NCBI RefSeq assembly: GCF_937616625.2
Contig: NC_065574.1
Location: 5,954,501 to 6,018,500 of the forward strand
Direction: 5' to 3'
DNA: 64,000 nucleotides
Source: Mercurialis annua
Lineage: Eukaryota > Streptophyta > Magnoliopsida > Malpighiales > Euphorbiaceae
Part shown: piece by piece, positions 20,501 to 34,000 of the stretch
Layout: each line of letters begins with the position of its first letter
Position numbering within the stretch: position 1 is the first letter of the stretch
The notes under the pieces: model-generated
What the model saw: the letters and a program-made list of their open reading frames with translations, nothing else
Told to the model about the DNA's origin: nothing
The model's database searches: none
Made by a program: the position numbers and the translations under genes

Positions 20501-23500
20501 ACATGCTCAACATCAGAAAGAGGGTTTACCAAGCATCACATTCGAACAAAATGATTTTTATTATCATGCATAAATACTCCATGGCTGTTGATCAAAGGTT
20601 ACCCAATATATACATATATATATTCAGATGAGTTTTGTACATTAACAACAGACTTAAGGACCTCGGTTTAAACCGTTATGATCAACAAAACAATAGTTCC
20701 ATTTGCACATAATTATGTTTGTTGAGGAATAAAAGGGCCATGGGTTAATGTTTTTACCATACCACATATGGACCTCTTGCCTAACAACAGGGGAATGGAT
20801 AGCTCTTTTACAAGCATGTCAAAAAGAACAGAAAGCATTAGAAAAATAGTTCTAACAACAACTTACTCGATCATAAAGCATGATGCAATGCTTTTAAGAA
20901 TGACTTTCTCTAAATGATTCTTAACCAAATAGGTTGCTTTTTCCTGGCAGTAAAGTTTCCCACAGCCACAATAGTTAAAGTACAAAATGACACGGCGATC
21001 AGTAACATCATTCTTAAAGTTGACTCTGCACTGAAGAATTTCCTGGAAAAGGTAAAAAGTGACAAGAAAGATGCATCACATGCACTATGGAAAATGGTGA
21101 AATTCCAAGCTAAAAGAAAGAAAACACTGATTACCTTCATCTGCTCCCATGAGGAATTGCTACTTGGAGTGGAATCAAGAACTGCCTTGTATGCAGGATT
21201 GGACATAGCAGTTGCAGCTAACACGCCGACAGGCTCACCCGCAGGGAATAAACTCTGTGCTTTAATTCCTGCTTTTACTCCATACTCAAACTGGATGATT
21301 GAATTGCTACATACATTTCTCACAGTCCCATCATAACAGATAATTACATCTCTAAGAATGGCCATTAAATTCTTAAATAAGGTCCCAGGTTCAGATAATC
21401 CTCTTGTAGAACGAACCATAACCTCTCTTGAAGATATTGAATGAACCATCGCTTCATAAGGATCTAGCCCATGGAAAAAACAGCTTTCAATAAATCCATG
21501 TTTTGCAGATGGATAATCAATATCAGGAGGATATTTACTCTCAAAATGAGAAGCCATTTCTTCAACCAAAGTCTTAGTGTAGAACTTCCCTCTATCAGAA
21601 ATTTGCAGGCCCAAGAAGCCAATTTGTTGGACCACCTTTGTCATGGCTGATTCACTCCTGTACTCAATCAAATCACCTATAGTAGATGACCTCAAGATGA
21701 ATTTTGTAACAGGAAGTTTCGCACATCGGATGTGGTTTTCTAATTGCAGTTCCATGAGTTGATTGTAAGTTGATCTTAATTGACTTAGCAAAGAAGAAAT
21801 GACCTTGAAATCTCCACGACTACCATCCATGGCAGTCCTAGACATGTAGAAATCTTCTAAACCAACACTAAAACCTTCACAAAATATGTATTCCATCAGT
21901 AAAGGCTGCAAAGAATTGAAGAATTTAAAGACTGCATCGGGACCTTTCTCAAAAAAAATTGAGATTACGACTTCATTGATAACAGACTGTACAACATCCC
22001 TGGTGAAATCTGCATTCACTACCTCACCATTGCTGATCAGGTATCTTTCTCCAATGCAATCAAACTGAGAAGGCAAGGCTGTCTGCAATATCTGCTGAGC
22101 AGTCCAAATCAAGCCAGAACAACAAGATTTAACAGCAGGCTGTGGCAAAGAAGAAGATACAAACATAGCTAATTGCTGAGCGGCTTTTCTATCCAAGAAG
22201 TATGCCTTGAACATGGTCTTCAATGACAAAAGAGAATCAGAAGTCAGTTGTAAATTCAGATTACCACTGTGAGAACTAAGAAGCTGCTTCTCAACTGAAA
22301 ACAGCTCCAACACTTCTGCTTTAGCAGCAAGAGATTGAGGATAGAAAAGATGTATGCAATCGCCATCAAAATCAGCGCTCAAGGGCCCACATATTAAAGG
22401 ATTTATCTTGACAGTATGGCCATCATGCACATATACAGAAAGTGCTTGCAGGGAATGCTTATGTGTTGTTGGAGGTCTATTGATGAAGACCATATCTCCA
22501 TCCATAATCCTCCTGTGAACAACCTGACCAGGCCGAAGAAATGTGTGTCCCTTGGAACCTTCCCTCAATGAAAAGGTAGAAGATCCGTCCCTGTAAGTCA
22601 AGCATGACTTATTGTCCACAAGCTCTTGCAAATATTGCACATTATGTGAGTTGACTTTCTCTTCGAATGTGATTCTTTGCGCAATCTCGAAAGGAATCCC
22701 AATTTCATTCACACGCTTGTATGCATCACCTGTAATCACACTGCGTGAAGAGAATCCAGAGCCCTTTCTAATGAACAAGGTTTTCATCTTCTCAAGCCAT
22801 GCTTTAGTTGAGGAACCATTGGACTCCTTGTGAATCCCAAAGCGCTCATTTACATCTTTAGCGGATTTCACAGTGCCCCTCACTTGAAGGTACTGATCTA
22901 CTGCTGATTGCAAATCATTGGCTTCAACTTCATGAGATTCAAAGTTTGGTTCACCGGAGCGTGAGCTTCTAATTATCTCAACTTGCTTCAGAACTTTCTT
23001 GAGCATAGATATAGAAAGATCCTGGAATGCAACATGGATTCAAAACTCATAGATTCAACTAAAAAACACAATAAATAAGAGGCAGCATAAGCTTATTATT
23101 GGCTTACCGAGGACATAACATTGACACCATCTGAAATATCTAGTGCTGACAAACAGTTTGGAGGAACTGGCACATATTTCATAATGTAGCCATCTTGGGG
23201 AAAGAACCCCTTCCTGGAAAGCTTTCTTCGTGTTTCCTGAGAAATTCTCTTTAGCATTTCATTCACCTGTAATATAGGGCAAAGCCAATGTCACACCAGC
23301 CCACGTGAGCACATACAAAAACAAGAAGGAGGAGAAGCATACTAGAATACCAAATATCATAAGTTAAGCATGCGAATGAGAGTACAAGAAACAAACCTCA
23401 TAAGGAAGCAATGTACGAGTAAAGTCATTGCCATAGCGAAAACCATATCTTTCTAAGAAACTCCAATCTGTTTGTCTCTGCCTCGATGGAAACTTTAATT

Positions 23501-25005
23501 GCAAATTATTTGCACCATCAGTTGTTTTAACCTCCTTGATAGAAATTTGTGAAGCCTCCTACAGAAAAAGAAAATTTCCAAAATTAGGAAAAGACAAGGG
23601 AAAACAGCAACAATTACAATAATGAAATTCTACGCCATGTTGCAAAGAAATCTCAATTTTCAAAAGTATAAAAATGTGCAGCAAGGAACAAACTTACATG
23701 CTGAATATTTTTATTACAGTAACAAATTCTATGTAGAATAAGCAAGAATAAACTACTTCACATATATCTCGATTTGAAAAATTGAAAACATATGGAAGCT
23801 TTGTGCTCACCTCACAGCAAGCAAAGAGACGTTCGGCCATGCCACTGCTCCTCGTCTGAAATTGAATGTCATAAGCTTGTAAGATCAACATTGGCATATA
23901 CTATAAGCATATAAGGTGCTCCACGGCTACATAACAATCAATTGAAGCTTTAACAACAAAATTGTTCCTTTAAGCGTATCCCTAACTTGCAATTTTAGTG
24001 CAGTATGCTATTTGCAACTCTAATCGTCCTTATATGATGATGAATAAGTTTCCACCAATTAAACCTAATTGGCCCAATGAAAACACCTCAGTAACAGAAA
24101 AGACATGATTCACATACAGATTCTGCTAGTTTACTCAAATGTTGTCAATTTAAGAATATTACAATAAGGCGATAGAAATGATAAATCGGAATATACTTGG
24201 TTGTTCTTCAGTTTCAGACATTTTAAACATAACAAGCTCAACATCCGCTTCAACTCGCTCACATGACTCGGATGATAGATAGGTATTGGCAGTTCAATGT
24301 AGCCAAAATGACCTGAAAATAGCAAAGGGAACAAGACACTCAACTTCAATTAAAATTTTCATATCACATTATGTGCACGCAAATAAGTAATATCAGAACA
24401 ATGAACATCAGCTTACCTTCACATTTTCCAGGTTCAGAAGTGCCGCAAGAGTCACATTTACCAAACTCCAGAGGCAAACCAAGAAAAGGATTTGTAAGCT
24501 GACTGGAATGGCTTATAGGGAAACCACTAACAGACGCCGTAGACTGTTGAGCAGCAGTAAATAGGGAAAGCATATGTTATAATAAAATAAAGAGAAACTG
24601 TAGTCAAAGAGAGTATATATAGATAGCAGATTCATTAGCTGATCGTACGAGTTTTAGTATCGCATCAAGAAATAATATCCAAATCACTCTTTTTGAAAGT
24701 TGTTTAAATACACTTCGCTACCCAAACACAACCCTCCACTCCCCAACAAAATAGAGTGCTCAAATAGGCCATATATGTTGCTTAAGTGGGTATTTACACA
24801 TGGCTAAGCCTTGTTATCAGCTTCAATATTTAACCAAAACTTCTATAGCAGTAAATGACTCGAGTTAAATGCGATAAAGATATAACAAAATGCAAGAAAA
24901 TAACAAAATTCTACTCACAATTTCTTTATGAGTTGCCAAACCAAATTTGATTCCGACTATCTCCCCCTCTAAAATATGCAGTTGAGCATCCTCCTTGTCC
25001 TCCAT
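14513..25005 (-). CDS. NRPE1: RNA polymerase V largest subunit
   Basis: Largest, catalytic subunit of the plant nuclear RNA polymerase V, which makes scaffold transcripts for RNA-directed DNA methylation. Seventeen coding exons join in frame to 1858 aa: 25005-24919, 24543-24417, 24312-24197, 23855-23811, 23558-23397, 23266-23108, 23021-21135, 21042-20867, 20309-20249, 20139-20015, 19255-19104, 18980-18706, 17249-17076, 16991-16851, 16773-15344, 15092-14978, 14857-14513. The N-terminal zinc site is CDSC...CEGH (59-73). The catalytic Mg site ADFDGD has Asp449, 451 and 453. The C-terminal region that sets NRPE1 apart from NRPD1 is present: 19 WG dipeptides (about 1324-1645) that would bind AGO4-class Argonautes, a DeCL-like domain (about 1655-1800) and a Thr/Pro/Gln-rich tail of short repeats. 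Length is close to Arabidopsis NRPE1 and no stop or frameshift was met. The ATG opens EDKEDAQLHILEGEIVGI, as in relatives. Confidence 0.97.
15572..15736 (-). repeat. Five 33-bp tandem repeats coding for GWG hooks
   Basis: The string CCCCAGCCTTGAGAGCTAGT, or a close variant, begins at 15572, 15605, 15638, 15671 and 15704, a period of exactly 33 bp. Each unit encodes about 11 residues of the form ETSSQGWGSSK in NRPE1. The frame is unbroken across the array. The repeat is nearly perfect at DNA level, which suggests recent unequal exchange or slippage. Confidence 0.9.
15857..16235 (-). repeat. Three longer WG repeats of 123-132 bp in NRPE1
   Basis: TTGGGTTTTCCCCATTTCG starts units at 15857, 15989 and 16112. 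Each unit encodes about 41-44 residues containing SSWG/N, SAVC(D/E)Q, AWGKQ and KWGKPN. These are a second repeat family within the same exon, independent of the 33-bp family. Confidence 0.85.
17262..17416. mobile_element. Foldback MITE beside NRPE1 exon 13 acceptor
   Basis: The segment resembles the element at 18152-18333: TTTGTCTCAAATGCACCCTC on the left and a matching inverted arm ending AAAAAGGACTTGTT on the right. It starts about 13 bp from the acceptor of NRPE1 exon 13 (17249) on the intron side. It is a diverged copy with approximate ends. Confidence 0.5.
18152..18333. mobile_element. Foldback MITE in NRPE1 intron 12
   Basis: The arms are inverted copies of one another: AATAAACCC then ATGGCTCAATTATGCCCCCT on the left, and AGGGGGCATAGTTGAGCCGT then AAGGGACTTATT on the right. 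The centre is short. It is non-coding. A diverged second copy lies in the same intron at 17262-17416. Confidence 0.7.
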
Positions 25006-25341
25006 TTCTCTTGTAGCAACTGAAAAAATCAAAACAAAACAAAACAAATTAATTTCAGGTACAACACACCAGTCTAACACAAAAACAAAAATACAAATTT
25101 TATTCATTTCATCCAGTTTGACTTATAAAAAAAAATTCTTATTGGCTGCTAATAGCAACACTCTTCTACTCTACTTCACTAAGCTCAAAATAAAATGCAT
25201 GTTCACCTATCCCCATTTCCACATCCACAAACAGAAACAAAACCCAGAATCAGATTTTAAAATCCCACCTAGTTTCCATCATTTTCCAACACTTTCTCAG
25301 CTACCAAACACTAATGCAAGCTAAAAAAAACAAAACCCACC
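25006..25341 (-). other. NRPE1 5' UTR intron and leader junction
   Basis: Reading the minus strand, the 13 leader bases before the NRPE1 ATG (25006-25018) follow a good acceptor (GATTTTTTCAG). A good donor (TTTTTCAG then GTGGGT) lies at 25341/25340, so the leader is probably spliced with an intron near 25020-25340. The first UTR exon would run from about 25341 towards a transcription start near 25550-25600, where a short GT/CA run is seen. This is inferred from splice signals only. Confidence 0.45.
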
Positions 25342-25599
25342 TGAAAAAGTTTACGCTTTTCTCAGCACATTTGACACCCGATTCTCAGCTGTAATTGTAA
25401 CTCAAAGAAACAAAAACCCTAAATTCCAGAATGCAAATAAGGAAATGGGTATTAAAAAAACCCTTCAAAATTGAATTTTTTGTAGAGAGAATAATGATCG
25501 TACAAACACACACCAAATTGGTTCCGTTGTAAAAGAGAGTGTCTGTCTGTGTGTGTGTTAAGTTGTACTGCTGAAGAGAGTAGAGAGTTTTTGCATGCA

Positions 25600-25894
25600 G
25601 CAGAGAAATTGTTTTTACTTTTTTTATTTTTTTATTTTAATTTAGTAAAGAAATTGACTTGCTTTTTTTTAACTTTGGGTTTTGAAACTTTGAGCTTTTT
25701 TTAGGTTTTTATGGACTATAGAGGTTAATGGGTTTTTGGCCTTTTGGGTAGTTGGATATGAAATGACTTAGATACCCTTGATGTGATGTGGAAAATGCTA
25801 AAATGGGGAGAATCTTTGGGTTTTATGGTAATAAAATTGCGTTTTGGCCATTTTGGTTGGTTGTGTTTTGTCTAATTATGAAATAAAAAAATAA
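25600..25894. other. NRPE1 upstream flank
   Basis: T-rich DNA just upstream of the likely NRPE1 transcription start. It is the presumed promoter, but no convincing core element was identified. Confidence 0.35.
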
Positions 25895-26293
25895 AGCAAA
25901 TTACTATGAAGTCCTCATATTTAATATAATTCACATTCTAGTCCCTTATGTTTTAAAATTAAATGATATGGCTCTTCACTTTTGTTTCCGTCAACAGTTT
26001 AGTCCTTCCATCCATTTTTTGTGTTAGTCAATAAAGTCAAATGACTTAGGAGTAATTTTCAAATATGTGGAACAAAATCGTTGACAAAAACAAAAATGAG
26101 GGACGAAATTGTTGCGAAAAACAAAAGTGGGGGACCATGTAGTTTCATTGACTTCGTTGACTAACACGAAAATTGAATAGAAGGACTAAATTGTTGACAT
26201 AAACAAAAGTGAGGCATCAAATCGTTTGATTTTCAAATAAGAAGAAATAAAGTGTGAATTATGCCGAATATATGGATGTCATAATAATTTGCT
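25895..26293. mobile_element. Foldback element (MITE-like), 0.4 kb
   Basis: It begins AGCAAATTACTATGAAGTCC and ends with the near complement GGATGTCATAATAATTTGCT. Inner segments pair too, for example ACAGTTTAGTCCTTCCAT against AGAAGGACTAAATTGTTGAC. It is non-coding and about 0.3 kb upstream of the likely NRPE1 transcription start. Confidence 0.7.
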
Positions 26294-29200
26294 CAAAAAA
26301 GTATGAGAGAGATGTGAGATGTATTCATTATTTACCAACCTTCAAACGTGGAGCTCAAACCGCTAAAATTGATAAAGTTGAGGTATTTTAATACAAATAA
26401 CGCATAATTTCATTCAATAATTCCATTTCAAATGAATTTTATTAAGATTAAATTAAAATTAAAATCATCTCTATTTTAATATTATAGTTTTTCTAGATAA
26501 ATTATATCATAAATTAATTTATAAATGAACATTTGTCTTTAGTTTCTTAGTAATATAAAGTTGAAATAATTAATATTTTATTAGAAACAATTACTATATT
26601 TTAAGTAATTTTTTTATTTTAAAACAAAGATTATCGAATATCAAAATTAACATCACAAAAAAATCTCATAACTTAGAATTCATTTAAATAATTTATCAAT
26701 TTTATTAATTTCTGAAATAAATGCAATCAGTTTCATTGAATTAAAACATCAAACTGCAAATATATTATAAAACTAATCGAACTCGGAAATCGTATATATA
26801 TTTCTAAATAAATTAGTTAAAACTTATGAAATTCACATACAAAAACATTACATAAATTTTATCACAATTTGATTGGTTCCGTTGATTTAAAAATTCTAGA
26901 CCTAAAATTAAACAAGCCGATTTAACTAAAAAATTAAACATGATCAAATTAAATTAAACGAAAATCAAACCAAATTAAAAAAATTAATTTTGGCGATTAT
27001 TTTGGTTCTACCATATTGCATTGAAACTATAAAATTTCCATAATTCAAAAAAAAAGATACATTTTAAGCCTATAAATTTTATCTATCAGTTTTTAAATTT
27101 TTATTTTAGCTTATAAAATACATTGTAGATACATCAGATATATACCGTCAATACATTTTTAATACGGAACATACAAAATGACGTATAATAATAAAAAATG
27201 TTGACCAGTTATAAGCTATTTATTTTTTTATTTTTCTTATACATTTATAGTGGAGAGTTCTTCAAAACTGGATTGCGCCTGTTATTCAAAGAACCTAGAA
27301 TGGGCCTAAGTATAAGCAACATGTTCGAAGCATTTGTTGCCACGAAAAGCCCTTCCGGTGAACTTTTGAAGTTTAATGGGCCTTCTTCAAAAGATTGACC
27401 CATCAGATTACTGCAAGCCTGCTGAAAGTTATTCTAGCCTTCAAGGTGCATGCCATGATAAATATGGGAAAAACTAGGGTTAACCACAAAACTACCCCGA
27501 ACAAATCATTTAATGTTCAAAAATACGCTTTAAATCAAAAATTCAATTTTACGTATATAATATATTTTTTTCATAATTTATGTATTTATTTTTAACTATA
27601 AAAAATACACCGTAGATGTATATTTGATACATCAAAGGTTTATTGTTGATACATTTACGATATGTTTCTGATACATCTCTAATACAGAAGATATAAAGCA
27701 TAAATTTTTAGGTGTTGAGTGAAAAAAAAACTAGATATTGAATAAAAAAATTTTCATATGAACTTTTTTTTTGAAAATTTTGACAATTTTTTGGATTTTT
27801 TTTTCAAAACTAAATACATTCAAAAAAAATCTAATACTCGCTTCATGAATTAATCATAGAAAATTCAGTGTAAAAAAGTGTAAGAAACTATTATTGGAGT
27901 GCATATAGTCTTTTCCGGTAAATAAATATTTGCATATTTGACTTTTTATTTTATTTTGAAGAGTGTTCATACTCAATAATCACTGACAGTTAGTGTTGTT
28001 ATTATTGAAAGGAAATTAGTGTATGCTGGTAATTTGCATAAACCATATGCAACTAAGCAAGTTAGCAAATTTAAAATTTAATTAATATAATTTAAATTAA
28101 TGCCTAGAATTTGTAATGTATTCACGATCAAATTCAATGTCCTTTGAAATCACCATTGATAATATTAGAATCTCATGAATAAAAATGCGTGCGTGAGTTG
28201 TTTCAGGTTAGCATCAACTTACCCATATGTGTTAGGCAACCCAATGACAGTGGAACCAGAACCGGCTTAATAAAATTGTAAAATAAAAAAAAATAGACCT
28301 GGTTTGTGATGTATGGTACATTGTCCAATTGTCGGTTCAATCATCGGTTCAATTTAGTTTTTCTCGTTCAATTTGGTTGAAACAAATTTCTGAATTTTGA
28401 GTCAATTATAATTATTTGTGCATATTGTTCTCTCTCTTTAGACATTAATAATTTTTATCTCACTTCATTCTTTTTTCGGTCACCGACTACTTTTTTCTTT
28501 TTTTATCTTCTTCTTTATATATTAAGATTCCGCCACTAAATTTTACCCGTTCACTAATTTATATAATGAAACCTAAATTGAATTTTGTATTTGATAGGGC
28601 ACTATAGAAGTTGCATGATGGGCATCTTCCTAAGAAAAATTAGCTAGCTAGATTGTGCATGGAGTGAGTTGAAAACACATTTCAAATTATATTGGTAGAC
28701 AACCCACCTGATGAGCTGCACAATTCGCACCACCGTGTGGACCTTAAACCTCATTGCAAGTACAACCTGCAGCATCTTCAACACTTTGCTGGGGTCTTTG
28801 GAATTGCATGTCACTCAATAAAATGCTTTAATGTCCAAAATTATTTAGTGTTTTCATGTTCATAAAATTTAAAGCTAGAACGGAAAATTAGTGTTTTCAT
28901 GTTCATTTTATTTCTATGCATTTCACCGCTCCATTAGAAATTTTACCTTCCTTGCCGTCTAGGGCGAAGTTAGAAATTATTTTTAAGAGGGTCATATTTT
29001 ATAGTTTGAATATAAAATAAAAAATCAAGATGGTCAATTTATATTGATTATTGGCAACTGCTTACCGTACCCTATCTCGAAAGATGCCTCCTTCTTTGAA
29101 CCTTCTATTGGTGTCTCAACATCTGCAACCAATTATCCCGGGAAGCTTTTTATTCCGAACCGAGCTCACAAGTGAACCAGAATTATGGGTGTCTTCAATA

Positions 29201-29832
29201 CTCCCTAATAAAAAATTGGTCTATGAACTTCAATCTAGGAAAGAGCCGGAAACTCGAAAAAGTCGCCTTTTGAAGCGTTCGCCGGTAACCTGAAACTTTA
29301 TTTGTACCGGATCGAGTTCGGCTAGTTACAATCACAGTAATTACTAAAATAGTTTGAAAATTGATGTCTAACTGAATTTACCCCAAAAATGGAGTATAGT
29401 TTATGGTGTTGGTAAGAGTTATCTTTAACGACATCTTCAGTCAAACTTTAAAAGAGAATGTGTTCTTAATGTATAAAATAAATGAACTCTAACTATTATA
29501 AATTTATATTATTGTTCAGTTTTGATCAGTTTATTTTACATGTTATTTATATTTTTATAAAGACTCAGCTTGTAATTTTGACTTTATTAATTTTTTGTTT
29601 ACACATTAACACTAATTTATATAATTACATCTTATATTTTAAATATTACAATATTACAATTTCATATATTTTTTATTATATTTCTTTAAATACGATTTAT
29701 AATAAAATTAAATAATTAATTACAAATTACAAATATATAAAATCCCGCATATTTCTTTATTATTTATATTTTATTTTCTACTATTTAGTGTAATATGTTT
29801 TTTGTATGTGTGTTTATTTAAATGTAAATTGA

Positions 29833-29833
29833 A

Positions 29834-29861
<28 letters not shown>
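29833..29861. repeat. TA microsatellite
   Basis: An uninterrupted AT/TA dinucleotide run of about 29 bases. Confidence 0.95.
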
Positions 29862-29865
<4 letters not shown>

Positions 29866-30156
29866 TTTTTGGCATAATCATTTTTAAAATTCAAATTGAA
29901 TTTTTTTACAACTGTGTCCAAATTTTTAAATTTTATTTTTTAAATTCAAAACTTTGAATTTATTTTTTTATAATTTTTGTATTTTTTTTATCAATTACGA
30001 CTAAATTTTAAAAATATTGTCTAACTTCTAAAAAAAATCCTTTCAAATTGAATATAATTGTAAAATCAAAAGGTCTGGTCGTAATTGATAAAAGTCATAA
30101 AAAATTTAACCTAATGTTGTTAATATTTATTTGATTTGATTAAGTAAAGTTTAATT

Positions 30157-30159
<3 letters not shown>

Positions 30160-30194
<35 letters not shown>
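30160..30194. repeat. TA microsatellite
   Basis: An uninterrupted TA dinucleotide run of about 35 bases. Confidence 0.95.
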
Positions 30195-30195
<1 letters not shown>

Positions 30196-30521
30196 TTATT
30201 TAAATATTTAACATTTCTACATTTGTAAGAAATTTAATTATTTTTAATATATATGAATGACTATGTAAAAATAAGAGCTGAGTTATTAAAATAATAAAAT
30301 AGTAAATTATCAATGACAATAATACAAAAATAATATAGTTAGATTATATTTTTTGAGTTAGAGATACATATAGTTCATGATGAAGTTTCAAATTTAATTA
30401 TAATGCATAACTATAGGTGTGCTTCATTATAAATATTGCAACTCCGAGTATTTTTATGATGGTTTTTGTGTTTTCAGAAGCTTGTTTTTTTTTTTTACGA
30501 ATAAACCTATATTATCTATTA

Positions 30522-31018
30522 GAGTATTTCCAAATGCCTCTTTAATTGTCAAACTCTTTATTTTAAAGAGTTTGGCAACAAAATGGAGTAGAGAGTGAAC
30601 ATTGCTCTTCACATGTAGAGAGCCATTTTCACTCTTCACTCTACTTTTTAAAGGATAAGATTTCAAATTTCAAAAATTTAGTTAGTTATTTTTATTTTAA
30701 AATATAATATTTTTTAGTTATGTTCTTAATAAAAATAAAAATAAATAGTATTATTAATTATTAATAAAAATAAATTATATTATTGATATTAATATTTTAT
30801 TATTAATAATAAAAATAAAATAAAATAAATAAATAGATTTAGAGAGTTTTAATTTAATATTTAATTATTATTTTTTATTTAAAAGAATAAAATAAACTAA
30901 AAAGTCAATATTAGAGAGTCTATTGGAGCAAAACTAAAAATATCACTCTCTATCTTTAAAATGCTCTTTATTTTATAGAAGATACTATTTAAAATAACGA
31001 GCACCATTGGAATTACTC
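30522..31018. mobile_element. Tourist-like (PIF/Harbinger) MITE
   Basis: The ends are GAGTATTTCC and GGAATTACTC, a 9 of 10 inverted match that extends inward imperfectly (CAAATGCCTC against GAGCACCATTG). Both sides are flanked by TTA, the target duplication usual for PIF/Harbinger elements. The interior is AT-rich and non-coding. Confidence 0.75.
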
Positions 31019-34000
31019 TTAGAGTTAAGTTATCTTAAGCTATTTTTATTGTTGTTCATAATATGGGTTTATTATATTTTTTTATTCCATTTTCTTGTAT
31101 ATGTGTCTAATAAAATTGCCATTTACTAAAAATAGAGCATAATGATGGAGAAAAACTTACTCCATTATTATTAGCATAACATTTAATAAAAAAGATTGGA
31201 ATTTGTGTTTTTTAAAATTCATGATGGTTCAATTTCAATTTAAATACGAATTTTAGAATTATTAATAGTGTTTAAGTCACATGCATATTAAAATAAATTT
31301 TCTACAAGTGTTCTCTCCTTCTAATTATCAATATATGTCAATCAAAATAATATTGTATTAAAATTAAAAATTTGATTGATATGAATTATCAATAATAGAA
31401 ATGAAATGAAAATTTAAAACTAAATTTTCTACATATATTCCACGATGAGGCCTCAGTCTTCCATCGAGGGCTGAGGGGAAGAAAAGAGCAGTTGTGAGAA
31501 GCGGAAAAACCATGAAAAAATGACGATTGCTTGTGGCATGAGACTATAGATAGACTACTCTAACTACAATATTTTCATTCTAAGAAAAAAAAATAGACAA
31601 AAAAACAAATAGCAAAGTTGAGGAGGTTTTCAGTTTCGCCTTGAGTTTTTCTTTCTATGTAGTTAGAAGATACAACTTGTATTTTTAAACGTATGAATTC
31701 TGTAAAAAGAACTAGTATCTCATTGGCATTGCAACAAGACGAACCTTGACCGAAGATTTATTATTCGGATGAGGAGCTTTTGGCACAAAAAAATTAGAAT
31801 TTTTTTTTTGAGGATTTCATCTTACAGAACTACTATTCCTGAGTGAAGAATATAATAAGGTACGACCTAATTAAAATTAGATACGGCATAAACTGAATTA
31901 TAGTGAATTTGAGTCTAATATAAATTTTAAAAACAATTTGGGTCTAATATAATAAATTTTGGGGGTGCTTCAGTACCTAAATAGTGGTGGGTGAAAGTTC
32001 TAGTTAAACTTTTTGCAAGTGAAGTCAGCTCAAAATACAATATTGGGAGACATGCCACTTGTTCAACTGCAACTATGTGGCCCTCCCTCCAATCAATTTC
32101 TAGATATCGGCTCTACTTCAAGGGACGAATTGCACCATTGAATTCTTAACCCTAAATTAAACTTGAAATGACAATTTAATAGAATTTGGAATGACCTATA
32201 TGCCAAGACTATGGGGGAAATTTCTAGATCCACTGATGTAGGAATACAAATAATTTATAGGCTTTTTAATAGGATTATGTCAGTGGGGTTTGATCTTTTT
32301 ATATATATATTAGCACTATATATTACACATCGAAGGCAAACTTTTTTTATTATTTTAATGTTTTTTTTTAGTATTTTAGTTTTTTTTAAGGCAAAATATC
32401 TTAAAACACTCATTTTTAGCCCTTTTTTAATTATACGCTGGCTTGTAAAATTGTCAATTTGTTTAAATCTCCACCTTTCGCTTTTAATTGTATCTAATTT
32501 TATAAATTGTACTCTTTCATTCGAAAAATAAAAATAAAAAAATCCTTATAAATGACTTTTTAAACTCTTTTTCATTTAAGCAAATTCAAAATAAATAATT
32601 TATTTAAATCTTTTTGAGTACTTGGGAGCCTATTGAAAGTGAAAGATGAAAATTTGGACAAAATTGACAATTTTATAAGATACAAATATAATTGAAGATG
32701 GGATAAAAGTTGTGTGTTTTTTAAGACATTTCACTTCTTTTTTAAATATAACAAACTTGTGCTTTTAAAAGGTAAAAACTAAAGTTATGCGTTATATCAA
32801 TATAAAATGATTATTGGGTGTGTAATGATACATTTATAAATAAATTATGTAATTATTTGTTAACAATATTAATAGTCTGATGATCTTAAAATAGCTAAAG
32901 ATATTCATTTTATACATTTTCTATAATTCAAAATACTAAATGTAAGTTAAAATATTTTTATATAACACAATTTTAAAATTGTGCCAGTTTGATTGACCAT
33001 CATTTATTTGTATATATGTCAAATATATTCAAAGCTCCTTTGAAGTTTGACTTAATTATTTAAAATAATAATATAAATCATCCCAAAACGGTGAAGCTTT
33101 GATACTTCAAAAAAACTTTAAATATATTTAGCACATATCGATAAATGACGGATCAAACTAGGACAATTTTAAATATAAGAGGATAATAAGAATGTATAGG
33201 ATGTTGATATGAAGATAATGTAGTCAAGTCAAAACACACTACAGTGGACAACCCATCTGCTTCCTCTGTTTGCATGGCCCTTCCACACTCAATTTCCTTA
33301 ATTTGCCCTAAAATGGTAAACAACCTACCTACAATCTACCTCAAGTTGACCTTCCACATTGATACTATGAACCAACACCTTTACCTTCCACATTGATACT
33401 ATGAACCACCACATTTAAATAAATCTTTGTTCGAATCGGGTAGGTTTTTTTGTGTGAAATGAACTAACCGTTTGAATCTTTATAAAAGATTTGACTATTT
33501 TTTTTTTGTAAAAAGGACATTGATACTATGAACCAACAATTTGACTATTTTTTTTTATAATTTGAAGAGGGAAGAGAATTTGTTGGAGGGAACAAGCCCA
33601 CGACCTAACCATTTTACTGCTTAGTGAGTTATAATTCATTGATAATTTGACTATAATTAAAAGTACTCTTCATAACAAAAATTAATTCCGATTGCAGAAT
33701 ATGAGCGGCAATTTAATTCCTCTTTATAAATTTTTAGAAAATAAATGAACTTATATATTATTATCAACATTAATTAGTTTCAATTTCAATAGCGGTCCAT
33801 ATATAGACATATCGACAAGAAAAAAAATAGATGGACATTGATCTTGATGATACCAATTTTGTCAAGAAACTGCTGATAACACTGCATGAGTGTGACAGAA
33901 AGAAAAAACTATAGATTAGTGGGGGAATATGAATATGAATATGATTTTTGGTCCGGAGCCACATATTGTGAAAGATGGACCCTTTGAATCTTTATTTAAC

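Larger units (their letters stand above)
26294..30521. other. AT-rich gene desert
   Basis: No gene is supported in this stretch. Two GC-richer islands (27240-27480 and 29050-29300) keep short open frames but match no family I recognise. TA microsatellites lie at 29833-29861 and 30160-30194. Confidence 0.6.

Noticed and set aside
20910..21134. Continuation of the long NRPE1 open frame past 21135
   Set aside because: The frame reads through a clear donor (AAG then GTAATC), and the family sequence resumes at 21042 in another frame. The extension is intron.
29051..29293. 80-aa open frame with a fairly protein-like sequence
   Set aside because: No family is recognised, there are no splice signals and no context. 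Its GC content could reflect an organelle-derived or repeat fragment, but this cannot be shown here.
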